This document shows, piece by piece, positions 47,661 through 56,701 of a stretch of 64,000 nt of DNA. The stretch's first letter is position 1, and each line of letters begins with the position of its first letter. The translations under genes and the position numbers were made by a program. Source of the stretch: Lactiplantibacillus songbeiensis (GTDB taxonomy: Bacteria; Bacillota; Bacilli; Lactobacillales; Lactobacillaceae); the NCBI RefSeq assembly GCF_005405125.1, contig NZ_BJDL01000007.1:62001-126000 (forward strand). The letters are read 5' to 3'. The notes beneath the pieces were generated by a model. It made no database searches and was not told the origin of the DNA. It saw only the letters and a program-made list of their open reading frames with translations.

Positions 47661-48839
47661 TTAATGTTTGAATTTTTTAATCAGGCCTAAGCTCAGTAAT
47701 CCCAAAATTAAAAGGCCACTGCCGATCCAAGTAAAGCTGAGCGCAAAACCGAAATGTTCAATTAACCACCCAATCAATGGGAAGGAAAGACTGGTCATAA
47801 TACTATAGAGCATACTACTGACACTCAAAAGGGTTGCTCGTTGACTGCTAGGGATTAGGGCATTGTAGTAACTGGACATAATTGGGGCAATCCCCGCCAT
47901 TAACATATTGACGAAGAAATAGCCACCTAACATCACGCTCAGCTGGTTAACACCGGTGATTAGTAATGTTAAAATCAATAATCCGGTTAAGCCACTCAAT
48001 AATTTGATTGGGGACCAGTGTTGCTGTAGTCGTGGTGTCAATTGGACACTTAAGACATTTAGCGCGGTCACAATGACCAGTACCCCTGACAATAAGCCGC
48101 CTTTAAACCCATGAGCCGTTAATACGGCTTGGAAATAGTTATAATAAGCCGCCCCAATGACCGAGAAAATCGCATTAAAAATCATAAAATAACTAAGTTT
48201 GGGTAATTGACGTAAACAAGTCGCAGTGGCGCGAAAGATTTGCCAAATTGTTAGTAATTGACCACTTCGAGCATGGCGAGCGGGTTCATGTAAGACGATC
48301 GCCGTAATTAAAGCGCCGACTGCTCCTAATAGGTAAAGTTGGTAAGTGACGAGTGTGTAATCATGAATCAGCCAACCGGCAATAATCAAGCCAATCATCC
48401 CAGCCACTTTTAGAATTGTGTTCATCGTACTGGTAACTTGTGGATATTGTTTGGTTTGGTGACTGTCTACCAGTGTCTCGTAGAGCAAGGCTTCTAGCGT
48501 GCCAGACTGCAAATTATAGGCCCAGCCAAGTAAGATGAACGCACTCGCGAACCACCAGAAACTGTGGACCGGTGCCAGCAACATAATCAACGCGTGACCA
48601 ATGGCTGCAATCCGGCCGGTAATTAGCATCGTTCGGTAGCTAAACCGGTCAGCTAGCGCCCCAGCGGGAACTTGAAATAAGAAACTTGTTAAATGATAAA
48701 TACTTTCACATAACCCGATTTGAACGAGTGATAAGCCACGTTGTTGTAAGAACATGACCCAGAGACCAGCGATACCAAAGTACGCAAATGCAGTGTATAC
48801 ATAGCCAAGGTGGAGATTGCGATGCATGGCGGTTAACAT
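47661..48839 (-). CDS. MFS transporter (tandem paralog 2)
   Basis: 392 residues from ATG 48839, nine bases after AGGGAG; the longer ORF has no RBS. Twelve helices, with LGYVYTAFAYFGIAGLWVMFLQQRGLSLVQIG and ALADRFSYRTMLITGR loop 2-3 motif. Clear paralog of the next gene. Has its own promoter at 48935-48963. Exporter of unknown substrate. Confidence 0.88.
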   Translation of the reverse strand: MLTAMHRNLHLGYVYTAFAYFGIAGLWVMFLQQRGLSLVQIGLCESIYHLTSFLFQVPAGALADRFSYRTMLITGRIAAIGHALIMLLAPVHSFWWFASAFILLGWAYNLQSGTLEALLYETLVDSHQTKQYPQVTSTMNTILKVAGMIGLIIAGWLIHDYTLVTYQLYLLGAVGALITAIVLHEPARHARSGQLLTIWQIFRATATCLRQLPKLSYFMIFNAIFSVIGAAYYNYFQAVLTAHGFKGGLLSGVLVIVTALNVLSVQLTPRLQQHWSPIKLLSGLTGLLILTLLITGVNQLSVMLGGYFFVNMLMAGIAPIMSSYYNALIPSSQRATLLSVSSMLYSIMTSLSFPLIGWLIEHFGFALSFTWIGSGLLILGLLSLGLIKKFKH

Positions 48840-48934
48840 TTTTATGAACTCCCTTTGAATTGGGATACCTATCGACGTGTTGACCCCCCACTGGCCGGCA
48901 CTAGATATCATCAATTTCTCATAATTTACTAGTA

Positions 48935-48963
48935 ATTATACCAAAATAACTAGGGATAACCAA
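48935..48963 (-). promoter_or_regulatory. Promoter of the tandem MFS genes
   Basis: TTGGTT (-35, 48958-48963) and TATAAT (-10, 48935-48940) with 17-base spacing on the minus strand. Confidence 0.75.
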
Positions 48964-48968
48964 TGCTA

Positions 48969-50414
48969 TTAGAAGTTTTCTTTAATTAAGCTAGTCAAAA
49001 TTCGGATGCCTTGTTCAAAGCGTTCAGTAGATTCATACGAGAAACTCAAGCGAATATATTGGTTCGGTTGAAAGTCATAGATGCTGCCAGGATTAAAGAG
49101 GACGTTTTGCGCCGTTGCTAAGTCAAATAACTTTTGAATATTGATCCGATCAGCCAATCGCACCCATAAGTAGAAGCCACCTTGAGGCGCGTCCCAAGTG
49201 GCAAAATCATCCCAATAACGATGCAGAATGACTTGTGCTGCTTCGGCCTTGTGGGACAAGACTTCACGGAAATGGGCTTGATAAGTATCGTATTCCGGGT
49301 CAGCTAAAATTTTGGCGAGGACGAGTTGCGAGAGCGAACTGGCGCCGTAATCGGTCTGCATCCGTACATCCGTCAAGCGGTCAATAACTGGCTTCGTTGC
49401 GACTGTCCAGCCGATTCGTAGACCAGGGGCGAGGGACTTCGAGATACTGCCAAAGTAGATGACGTTACCAGTCTCATCAAGGGCTTTTAACGGCTGGGGT
49501 GGTTGCTGGTCGAACCAAACATCTTGATAGGCCGCATCTTCTAGAATTGGAATTCGATGATCTTGCGCATAGGCCAAGACTTGTTGGCGGCGTTCCGCAC
49601 TCATCACGATGCCGGTGGGATTATTGAAGGTCGGAATCGTATACATAATGGCATGACTATCTTTGGCTGGCGGTGTTAATTGCCAATAAGCCATCCCTTG
49701 ATTATCCATCGGGACGCCTGCGAGATGGGTGTGTGCCGACTGAAAGACATGTAAGGATTTAACGTAGGTCGGGGCCTCAGTGTAGATCGTCGCGTCTTTC
49801 GGGAATAATGACATTGAAACCAGTTGTAAAGCCTGTAGCGAGCCAGACGTAATTAAAATATTATCGGCACTCGTGTGAATCCCGACCTTGGCTAAATGAC
49901 GGGCAATCTGTTGCCGTAACGCTAAGATACCCGCGGGTTCCGTGTAGTTTAAGCTGGTCAGATTCTGGCCTAAATGGTCAAAGGCTTTTTGAAAGAGTGC
50001 CCGTGGAAACTGATCCGGCGCTGGTTCACCAGTGCTCAAGCGAATGACATCGTCAGTTTCAAATTGATTGATCTTTTGAATGGCGTGACTGTTGGGTTTG
50101 AATTGCCCCGCTTGAACATACTGCGCCCAGTTAACGTGTTCAGCTAGTAAGCTTGACCAATGGTTCCCGGAAACGGTCATGCCGGAACCAGGTGTACTCG
50201 TAATGAGACCGACCGCCACCAATTCGTCTAAGGCAGTGATGAGGGTACTACGATTAACGCCAAATTGAGCAGCGAGTTTGCGTTGCGAGGGAATCTTAGC
50301 GCCCATTGGCCAGTCGCCACTGGCAATAGCTCGTTGGAAATAATCGGTAATTTGTTGGTAGACTGGTAGCGCCAGCGTTTTATCTGGTTGCCAGTCGATA
50401 TGTAATGCGTTCAT
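48969..50414 (-). CDS. MocR-type (GntR HTH / aminotransferase) regulator
   Basis: 481 residues; ATG 50414 after AAGGAGA. GntR winged helix at 10-80 (QITDYFQRAIASGDWPMGAKIPSQRKLAAQFGVNRSTLI), then a fold-type I aminotransferase domain, with PLP Lys in FGSISKSLAPGLRIGW (about 324) and the TFNNPTGIVMS segment. By family, a PLP-sensing regulator such as GabR or PdxR, or a dual aminotransferase. Divergent from the LysE-type exporter, its probable target. Confidence 0.92.
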   Translation of the reverse strand: MNALHIDWQPDKTLALPVYQQITDYFQRAIASGDWPMGAKIPSQRKLAAQFGVNRSTLITALDELVAVGLITSTPGSGMTVSGNHWSSLLAEHVNWAQYVQAGQFKPNSHAIQKINQFETDDVIRLSTGEPAPDQFPRALFQKAFDHLGQNLTSLNYTEPAGILALRQQIARHLAKVGIHTSADNILITSGSLQALQLVSMSLFPKDATIYTEAPTYVKSLHVFQSAHTHLAGVPMDNQGMAYWQLTPPAKDSHAIMYTIPTFNNPTGIVMSAERRQQVLAYAQDHRIPILEDAAYQDVWFDQQPPQPLKALDETGNVIYFGSISKSLAPGLRIGWTVATKPVIDRLTDVRMQTDYGASSLSQLVLAKILADPEYDTYQAHFREVLSHKAEAAQVILHRYWDDFATWDAPQGGFYLWVRLADRINIQKLFDLATAQNVLFNPGSIYDFQPNQYIRLSFSYESTERFEQGIRILTSLIKENF

Positions 50415-50566
50415 TGAAAAGTCTCCTTAGTGGTTGGGTATAAAGCTAACGATTGGTTGGTTACAAGCCTAACCCTTTTTATTATAATCAGTTCATGAAT
50501 TAAAGCCAGCTAAGCTTACAACGGAATTTACAGTAGCTAACTGGTTGGATAGGAGTCGTGAAATTG

Positions 50567-51175
50567 ATGCAAGTCTTTTTACAAGGATTATTATTTGGTT
50601 TTGCCTACATCGCACCGATTGGCATGCAGAATTTGTTCGTCGTATCAACCGCCATTGAGCAACCAATCAAACGGGCCTTTCAAGTCGCCCTAATCGTGAT
50701 TTTCTTTGATACATCGCTATCATTAGCTTGTTTTTATGGGGTTGGCAAGCTTTTACAGAGCACCCCGTGGTTAGAATTGGCCGTGTTGCTTGTTGGCAGT
50801 TTACTCGTCTTTTATATCGGTTGGGGATTAGTGAAACAAAAATCCGCCGAGATGGGGACGATGGCTACTAGTTTTTCGTATAAGGCAGCGATTGTGACGG
50901 CCTTTTCGGTGGCATGGTTGAACCCGCAAGCGATTATTGATGGGTCCGTGTTGTTAGCGGCCTTTCGCGTGTCGATTCCAGATGAACTCGCGCATTTCTT
51001 CATGATTGGCGTCATCTTGTCGTCGATCGTCTGGTTCTTCGGCTTGACCGGTTTAATTAGTAAATTCAAACATTTAATGCAGCCACGCGTGTTACTTTGG
51101 ATTAATCGGGTTTGTGGCGTGGTGATTATCTTGTACGGCGTCAAACTTTTGGCGACGTTTATCACGAAGATTTAG
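50567..51175 (+). CDS. LysE family amino acid exporter
   Basis: 202 residues from ATG 50567; TTG 50564 is nearer the ideal distance from AGGAG at 50551. Six helices, start MQVFLQGLLFGFAYIAPIGMQNLFVVSTA, with WLNPQAIIDGSVLLAAF, as in LysE/ArgO. Exports basic amino acids or related compounds. Divergent from a MocR regulator; TATAAT at 50483-50488 is a possible -10. Confidence 0.9.
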   Translation: MQVFLQGLLFGFAYIAPIGMQNLFVVSTAIEQPIKRAFQVALIVIFFDTSLSLACFYGVGKLLQSTPWLELAVLLVGSLLVFYIGWGLVKQKSAEMGTMATSFSYKAAIVTAFSVAWLNPQAIIDGSVLLAAFRVSIPDELAHFFMIGVILSSIVWFFGLTGLISKFKHLMQPRVLLWINRVCGVVIILYGVKLLATFITKI

Positions 51176-51180
51176 TACTG

Positions 51181-51207
51181 AGCTCACTGATAACGGTGGG
51201 CTTTTTT
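51181..51207 (+). terminator. Terminator of the LysE-type gene
   Basis: AGCTCAC and GTGGGCT pair around TGATAACG, followed by T6. Confidence 0.82.
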
Positions 51208-51396
51208 ACTGTCATTAGAACAGTAATTTTAGAATAACGTCATTTTTATGATAAATCAATTAAAAATTTAATTTTAATCCCATTTATTAAAGAAAGAAAA
51301 ATCAGAGTCATGGTGTGACAATAAGCTTGCGGAAGCCCGCAATCATCGGTATGCTAAACGTATTGGACTTTTTTAGAGAGAGGAACGATTTGCATT

Positions 51397-52518
51397 ATGA
51401 AAATTGCCGGTTTTGGGGTGGAAGCATGGTTGAATCAGTACGAGACTATTGCAACGACCGATATTAGCCAGAGCTCGATTGCCGCTTTGACGATTGGCGA
51501 TGTTGCGGCTTTAGATGGTCATGACGGCCAACAATTCTATCAACAATTAAGCGCATCGCGATTGAATTATGGTTGGATTGAAGGGTCACCGGAATTTAAA
51601 CGGTTAGTCAGTGGGTTGTATACGCAAGTCCCCGCTGAAAATGTGCTGCAAACAAATGGGGCGACTGGTGCGAATCAGTTGGCGATTTATAGCTTAATTG
51701 AGCCCAATGACCATGTGATTGCATTATATCCCAGTTATCAGCAACTTTACGATATTCCCAAGTCGTTAGGTGCGACTGTCGATTACTGGCATATCAAGGA
51801 AGATCAAGGTTGGTTACCTACGATTGAAGAATTGAAAACCTTGATTCGACCAGAGACTAAAATGATTCTATTGAATAATGCGGTCAATCCGACTGGTAGT
51901 TTGTTAGATGAAACGATGTTACGTGAAGTCGTGGCTTTAGCCCGGTCCGTGGGTGCTTATGTATTAGCGGATGAAGTTTATGAACCATTGGATGGGACAC
52001 CATTCACGTCAATTGCCGATCTATATGAATTAGGGATTGCCGTGAATAGTTTGTCGAAAACTTACTCGGTACCAGGGGCTCGGATTGGCTGGACAGCGAC
52101 GCAATCAAGTGAGTTGGCGGATATTTTTCGGAAGTATCGCGATTACACGATGATTTGTGGTGGGGTCTTTAACGACCAGTTAGCGGTACAAATCTTGCAG
52201 CATCGTGACAAAGTCTTAGCTCGTAATCGAGCATTGGTCGACCGTAATCTGGCTATCTATACGGCGTGGGTCGCCCAAGAACCACGGGCTAGTCTGATTA
52301 CGCCGCATGGAATTTCTGTATCGTGTTTGAAATTAGACTTACCGGTTGATGACGAGACTTTCTGTAAAGCCTTGCTTGATGAGACTGGTGTGTTGCTAGT
52401 TCCTGGGTCGCGGTTTGATATTCCGGGTCACGTCCGCTTAGGTTATTGTACCGATACGGAAACGTTAAAACGGGGCTTGAAACTATTGGGACAATTTTTA
52501 CGCCGTTACGATGATTAA
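51397..52518 (+). CDS. PLP-dependent aminotransferase class I/II
   Basis: 373 residues; ATG 51397 with GAGAGGAACG upstream. Fold-type I: TNGATGANQLA at the PLP phosphate site, NNAVNPTGSLLD, Asp in VLADEVYEPL, Lys in SLSKTYSVPGARIGW (about 221), Arg in HVRLGY. Substrate not apparent; an amino acid role fits the neighbouring exporter and ArgR. Monocistronic. R4 separates it from the terminator at 52954. Confidence 0.88.
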   Translation: MKIAGFGVEAWLNQYETIATTDISQSSIAALTIGDVAALDGHDGQQFYQQLSASRLNYGWIEGSPEFKRLVSGLYTQVPAENVLQTNGATGANQLAIYSLIEPNDHVIALYPSYQQLYDIPKSLGATVDYWHIKEDQGWLPTIEELKTLIRPETKMILLNNAVNPTGSLLDETMLREVVALARSVGAYVLADEVYEPLDGTPFTSIADLYELGIAVNSLSKTYSVPGARIGWTATQSSELADIFRKYRDYTMICGGVFNDQLAVQILQHRDKVLARNRALVDRNLAIYTAWVAQEPRASLITPHGISVSCLKLDLPVDDETFCKALLDETGVLLVPGSRFDIPGHVRLGYCTDTETLKRGLKLLGQFLRRYDD

Positions 52519-52531
52519 TCATTAACTGAAC

Positions 52532-52927
52532 ACACTTGGTGCTAGTTGAAATTGCCGCCTGCCGGTTGGTTCCTAAAACGCTGGAACGCCATGGGCCATT
52601 TTGAAGCCAAAGCCCGGTCTTCAAAACTGACCTTGGCCTAAGTCCGAGCAGACCACTCGCACTAAGGCCAACGACACGGCTGAGCATTTTAGGAACCAAC
52701 CTCTCGGCTAAATTCGTGGTCGAGAATAAATAATAATGAATTCACGTTAATTAATGGCGGGCGGGCCAGAATTGGCTCAGTGGTGTCGTTTATCTTGGTC
52801 GGTGATTTGCCGACTTAGATAAAGCCCGGCTTGGAAGACCGCACTTTGGCTTCCAAACGCGGCCACCACGTTCCAGCCGATTCTGGACCAACCAGAGTGA
52901 CAATTTAAACCAACTAGCACCAAGCGT
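52532..52927 (+). repeat. R4: full-length structured repeat element (396 bp)
   Basis: Ends ACACTTGGTGCTAGTTG and CAACTAGCACCAAGCGT are inverted repeats. They are flanked by identical 7-base direct repeats ACTGAAC (52525-52531 and 52928-52934). Module A: GGTTGGTTCCTAAAACGCT with AGCATTTTAGGAACCAACC. Module B: GGGCCAGAATTGGCT with AGCCGATTCTGGACC. Two hairpins lie in each module. It closely resembles R2 and, reversed, R5. No ORF. Confidence 0.92.
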
Positions 52928-52953
52928 ACTGAACGGATAGTTATGCATTTGTT

Positions 52954-52997
52954 AGCTTGTTTTCCGGACTTAAAACCGCGAAAACAGGCTTTTTTTG
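52954..52997 (+). terminator. Terminator downstream of R4
   Basis: AGCTTGTTTTC and GAAAACAGGCT pair (one G-U) and T7 follows. Probably the original terminator of the aminotransferase gene. Confidence 0.8.
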
Positions 52998-53018
52998 TTG
53001 GTAAAGTAGTTTGCAAGG

Positions 53019-53042
53019 TGAATATTTGCTATAATGTATTCA
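53019..53042 (+). promoter_or_regulatory. argR promoter -10 with overlapping ARG-box-like palindrome
   Basis: TATAAT (53030-53035) lies inside the inverted repeat TGAATA (53019-53024) ... TATTCA (53037-53042), similar to ArgR half-sites. Suggests autorepression. No well-placed -35. Confidence 0.5.
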
Positions 53043-53068
53043 TAATTTATCAGGGGAGGTCCCGCAGA

Positions 53069-53536
53069 ATGAAGAAGACTGATCGGCAAGCTGCCATTGA
53101 ACAGTTGATTACTGAATACCCGATTGCCACCCAAGAAGATTTGATGGCCCGTTTAAAGGCGGAAGGGATTGCCGCAACGCAAGCCACCATTTCGCGGGAT
53201 ATCCGAGAGATGCAAATTGTGAAGTCGCCCGATGACAGTGGGCGCGCGCGTTATACGATTTTTAAAGAGAGCAGTAAGAATGAAACTGATCGCTTATTTG
53301 ATAGTTTACACGAAGTCGTGACGGGGATTGACCGTGTGGAATTCATGAACATCATTCATACCTTGCCAAGTAATGGGAATTTATTGGCGGCGATTATTGA
53401 TGATCTGAATCTCCCAGAAGTTAGTGGGACTTTGGCTGGCCATGATACGATCTTTATTATTAGTCCCAGCACCAAGGTGGCGACTGAGCTGCATGATTTA
53501 TTTGTCAGTCACATTCGTGATGATGATGAGCTTTAG
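53069..53536 (+). CDS. argR: Arginine repressor ArgR
   Basis: 155 residues; ATG 53069 after GGGGAGG. N-terminal winged helix (about 1-70) with ATQATISRDIREMQIVK; C-terminal oligomerisation and arginine-binding domain with LLAAIIDDLNLPEVSGTLAGHDTIFIISPS, including GHDTI. The hexamer with arginine represses arginine synthesis genes. An ARG-box-like palindrome overlaps its own -10. Length is normal. Confidence 0.95.
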   Translation: MKKTDRQAAIEQLITEYPIATQEDLMARLKAEGIAATQATISRDIREMQIVKSPDDSGRARYTIFKESSKNETDRLFDSLHEVVTGIDRVEFMNIIHTLPSNGNLLAAIIDDLNLPEVSGTLAGHDTIFIISPSTKVATELHDLFVSHIRDDDEL

Positions 53537-53544
53537 TAATTATG

Positions 53545-53573
53545 AAAGTCCTGGCACTTTGGGGGACTTTTTT
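53545..53573 (+). terminator. Terminator of argR
   Basis: AAAGTCC pairs with GGACTTT around a 12-base loop and continues into T6-7. Confidence 0.8.
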
Positions 53574-53639
53574 GCATTCTGCGGTTATTCACGGTATAGT
53601 TGAGCTATCTAATTAAGGCTAACAAAGGCGGTGAATCAA

Positions 53640-53762
53640 TTGAAATATACTAAAAAACGTAGTCCGCGCAAGAATCAAGATAAGCGCGATGCGACTTTCG
53701 AAAAGTTCCGCAAGCAACAAAATGAATTAAATGCTAACCGCCGCGGTGTGCGTCGGAAATAA
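53640..53762 (+). CDS. 40-residue highly basic protein
   Basis: TTG 53640 with AGGCGGTGA upstream. The product begins MKYTKKRSPRKNQDKRDATF and ends ANRRGVRRK; about a third of residues are Lys or Arg, suggesting nucleic acid or ribosome binding. It has its own terminator at 53764-53796, which supports it as a gene. Not recognised; could also be a small RNA-binding peptide. Confidence 0.6.
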   Translation: MKYTKKRSPRKNQDKRDATFEKFRKQQNELNANRRGVRRK

Positions 53763-53763
53763 A

Positions 53764-53796
53764 AGCTTGGGACAAACAAGGTCTCAAGCCTTTTTT
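53764..53796 (+). terminator. Terminator of the 40-residue gene
   Basis: GCTTGGGAC pairs with GTCTCAAGC (one G-U) around AAACAAG, with T6 following. Confidence 0.82.
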
Positions 53797-53835
53797 GTTC
53801 TATATAACTTTCAAGGATAAGTCCAGTCTGGATGA

Positions 53836-54219
53836 AACTTGCCACTCTGGTTGGTCCAGAATCGGCTGGAACGTGGTGGCCGCGTTTTTGAGCCATAGGT
53901 CGGTCTCAAAAGCCGGGCTTTATCTAAGTCGGAAAATCACCGACTAAGATAAACGACACCACTGAGCCAATTCTGGCCCGCCCGCCGTTAACTATTGGGA
54001 ATAAAAAATTATTGATTGATTATTTTCAGTCCGGTCACTTAGCAGAGAGGTTGGTTCCTAAAACGCTCAGCCGTGTCGTTGGCCTTAGTGCGAGTGGTCT
54101 GCTCGGACTTAGGCCAAGGCCAGTTTTGAAGACCGTACTTTTGGCTTCAAAATGGCCCATGGCGTTCCAGCGTTTTAGAAACCAACCGGCAGGCAGCAAA
54201 TTTAACTAGCACCAAGCAT
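53836..54219 (-). repeat. R5: structured repeat element, inverted relative to R4
   Basis: Module B reversed comes first (arm GGTCCAGAATCGGCT 53853-53867 with AGCCAATTCTGGCCC 53965-53979), then module A reversed (GGTTGGTTCCTAAAACGCT 54049-54067 with AGCGTTTTAGAAACCAACC 54169-54187). The right end AACTAGCACCAAGC is intact; the left terminal repeat is degenerate, so that boundary is uncertain. Module A is almost identical to that of R4. The remaining 277 bases before the PBP gene hold no gene. Confidence 0.88.
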
Positions 54220-54495
54220 GATGGTGTGATTAAAATAACTGAATTCAATAGTTAAAGCGTAAATTTATAAGTAGTGGATTAATTAATGTCGAGTGGTCAG
54301 AGTGACAATTATTATCCAGTTAGTTCACAAAGAATTAAGTTTTTGAAGATTTGGTCAAGCTTTGCCCCCGATGCCAAGGAAAATCGGATTTATGATACAA
54401 TTATCGGAGTTTAAAAAAGTATCGAGTGCCGTTAGTTAGTTGGAACGGCGGGTTTCAACTAATGATTTAATGGCCTTTTGAACAAGGGGAAGATT

Positions 54496-56628
54496 ATGCA
54501 AAATAATGGTTTTTGGTCCACCATCAAAGATGGATTACGGGTCATAGGCCACTGGTTAAAACCATACTGGCAACGTTTCTGGGCAATCGTCGGCTACCAA
54601 TGGCACCGACGGCAATTGACCCGTTGGCTGATTGTCTTGATTTTAACGATGATTTTAGTGGTCAGCACTTATTTAACTTTTGAAGCCAAAACGGCGAAGA
54701 TCGGTAATTTACAAGCGGAGTTAGAGAAGACGACCGTTATTTATGATGCCAGCAAGCAAAAAGCGGGTTCGCTCTATTCCCAAAAGGGGACTTATGTCCA
54801 TTTGGATAAGATTTCGTTGAATCTGCAAAATGCCGTTATTTCGACTGAAGATCGAAACTTTTACAAGGAACATGGGTTTTCAGTGAAAGGGATCGGCCGA
54901 GCTTTTATGTTGCTAGTCGCGAATAAATTGCTTGGACGTAATTACATCAGTGGTGGTGGGAGTACGTTGACGCAACAGTTGGTCAAAAATGCCTACTTAA
55001 CACAACAACAGACCTTTTCACGGAAGCTTCGCGAAATCTTCTTATCGATTGAAACGGAAAATGTTTATTCGAAGCACCAGATTTTAGCCATGTATCTGAA
55101 TAATGCCTACTTTGGCCATGGGGTTTGGGGTGCCGAGGATGCCGCTGAAAAGTATTTTGGCGTCCATGCTTCCGAACTCAGCGTGGATCAAGCGGCTGTC
55201 TTGGCCGGAATGTTAAGTTCACCGAGTGGCTATAATCCGATTGATCATCCAAGTGCGGCTAAAAAACGCCGTAATGTCGTTTTAAATAATATGGTTAATA
55301 ATGATAAGTTAACTAAAAATCAGTATACGTTCTATTCACAGAAGACGATTACGCTGAATGATAACTATCATTATTATAGTGGCTATAAATATCCTTATTA
55401 TTTTGATGCGGTGGTTGATGAAGCGATTAATAAGTATGGCTTAAGCGAATCCGATATTATGAATCGCGGTTATAAGATTTATACGTCCTTGAATCAAAAG
55501 GATCAAAGCTCGATGCAGACATCCTTTAAGAATAGTACCTTATTCCCAGAAAATGCGGCGGATGGGACGAAGGTTCAAGGGGCGTCGATTGCGGTTGATC
55601 CGTCCACTGGAGGCGTGATGGCCGTGGTTGGTGGTCGTGGTAAACACGTCTTTCGGGGCTTTAATCGGGCGACTCAGATTAAACGCCAACCAGGGTCGAC
55701 GATTAAGCCGTTAGCGGTTTACACGCCCGCACTTGAAAATGGCTATACGTATGATTCTGATCTTTCTAATAAGAAGCAAACGTTTGGTGCCAATAAATAC
55801 GCACCGAAAAACTATGATAATGTTTATGCCAAATCGGTGCCAATGTATGAAGCTTTAGCTCAAAGTATTAATATTCCGGCCGTTTGGTTATTGAATAAAG
55901 TCGGCGTCAATAAAGGCTATGCGTCAGTTAAGAAATTTGGCTTACCAGTCACCAAAGACGATGATAACCTAGCGTTGGCCTTAGGTGGCTTAACGACCGG
56001 GGTCTCGCCGCAACAGATGGCCAGTGCCTATACGGCGTTTGCCAATAACGGGAATAAGACCACCGCGCACTATATCACGAAGATTGTTGATGCGAGTGGC
56101 AAGACTATTGTTGATAATACAGCAACTAAGAGCAAAAAGCTGATGTCGGCCAGTGTCGCTAAAGAGATGACCAGTATGATGCTGGGCGTCTACAATAGTG
56201 GGACAGGGGCCGCTGCGAAGCCTTATGGGTATTCAATCGCTGGGAAAACTGGGAGTACACAAGCTGATTACAAGACTGGTTCTGGAACGAAAGATCAGTG
56301 GATGATTGGGTATACGCCAGATGTTGTGGTAACGACTTGGATTGGCTTTGATTCAACGAATAGTACCCATTATTTGAAGAGTTTATCTGAAAACCAATTA
56401 TCAGCATTGTATAAGAACGAGATGGAAAATATCTTGCCAAATACGAAACAAACTAGCTTTGGGACCAAAGATGCGGCCACGTTGGCTAATCAGAGTTCGA
56501 CGGATAATTCGGCCAGTGGTAGCTCGGTTTGGGACGATGTTCAAAAGGGTGCTAACAAGGTTGGCAAGACCGTTTCTGATACGGCTAAGAACTGGTTCTC
56601 GTCGGCAAAAAAATTAATTGGGAACTAG
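54496..56628 (+). CDS. Class A penicillin-binding protein (GT51 transglycosylase/transpeptidase)
   Basis: 710 residues from ATG 54496 after AGGGGAAG. Cytoplasmic N-tail, one membrane helix (about 43-63). Glycosyltransferase domain about 90-265: STEDRNFYKEHGFSVKG, GGSTLTQQLVKN, RKLREIFLSIE, LAMYLNNAYFGHGVWG. Transpeptidase domain about 330-610: Ser of GSTIKP near 400, SINIP, and AGKTGSTQ near 583. C-terminal Ser/Asn/Lys-rich tail. Polymerises and cross-links peptidoglycan at the outer membrane face. Closest to PBP2A/1A types. Confidence 0.94.
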   Translation: MQNNGFWSTIKDGLRVIGHWLKPYWQRFWAIVGYQWHRRQLTRWLIVLILTMILVVSTYLTFEAKTAKIGNLQAELEKTTVIYDASKQKAGSLYSQKGTYVHLDKISLNLQNAVISTEDRNFYKEHGFSVKGIGRAFMLLVANKLLGRNYISGGGSTLTQQLVKNAYLTQQQTFSRKLREIFLSIETENVYSKHQILAMYLNNAYFGHGVWGAEDAAEKYFGVHASELSVDQAAVLAGMLSSPSGYNPIDHPSAAKKRRNVVLNNMVNNDKLTKNQYTFYSQKTITLNDNYHYYSGYKYPYYFDAVVDEAINKYGLSESDIMNRGYKIYTSLNQKDQSSMQTSFKNSTLFPENAADGTKVQGASIAVDPSTGGVMAVVGGRGKHVFRGFNRATQIKRQPGSTIKPLAVYTPALENGYTYDSDLSNKKQTFGANKYAPKNYDNVYAKSVPMYEALAQSINIPAVWLLNKVGVNKGYASVKKFGLPVTKDDDNLALALGGLTTGVSPQQMASAYTAFANNGNKTTAHYITKIVDASGKTIVDNTATKSKKLMSASVAKEMTSMMLGVYNSGTGAAAKPYGYSIAGKTGSTQADYKTGSGTKDQWMIGYTPDVVVTTWIGFDSTNSTHYLKSLSENQLSALYKNEMENILPNTKQTSFGTKDAATLANQSSTDNSASGSSVWDDVQKGANKVGKTVSDTAKNWFSSAKKLIGN

Positions 56629-56701
56629 TGGTAACAGCTATTCAAGCCCTTTCAAAAATGATAAACTATATTTGACACATATTTTGAGGAGGAACGCGAC
56701 G

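Noticed and set aside
54012-54209. 65-aa ORF inside R5, and similar ORF at 52298-52699
   Set aside because: They run through the inverted repeats R5 and R4, have no RBS and reflect repeat sequence only.
52532-54219. R4/R5 as an insertion sequence
   Set aside because: No transposase frame or remnant lies within the elements; better described as non-autonomous.
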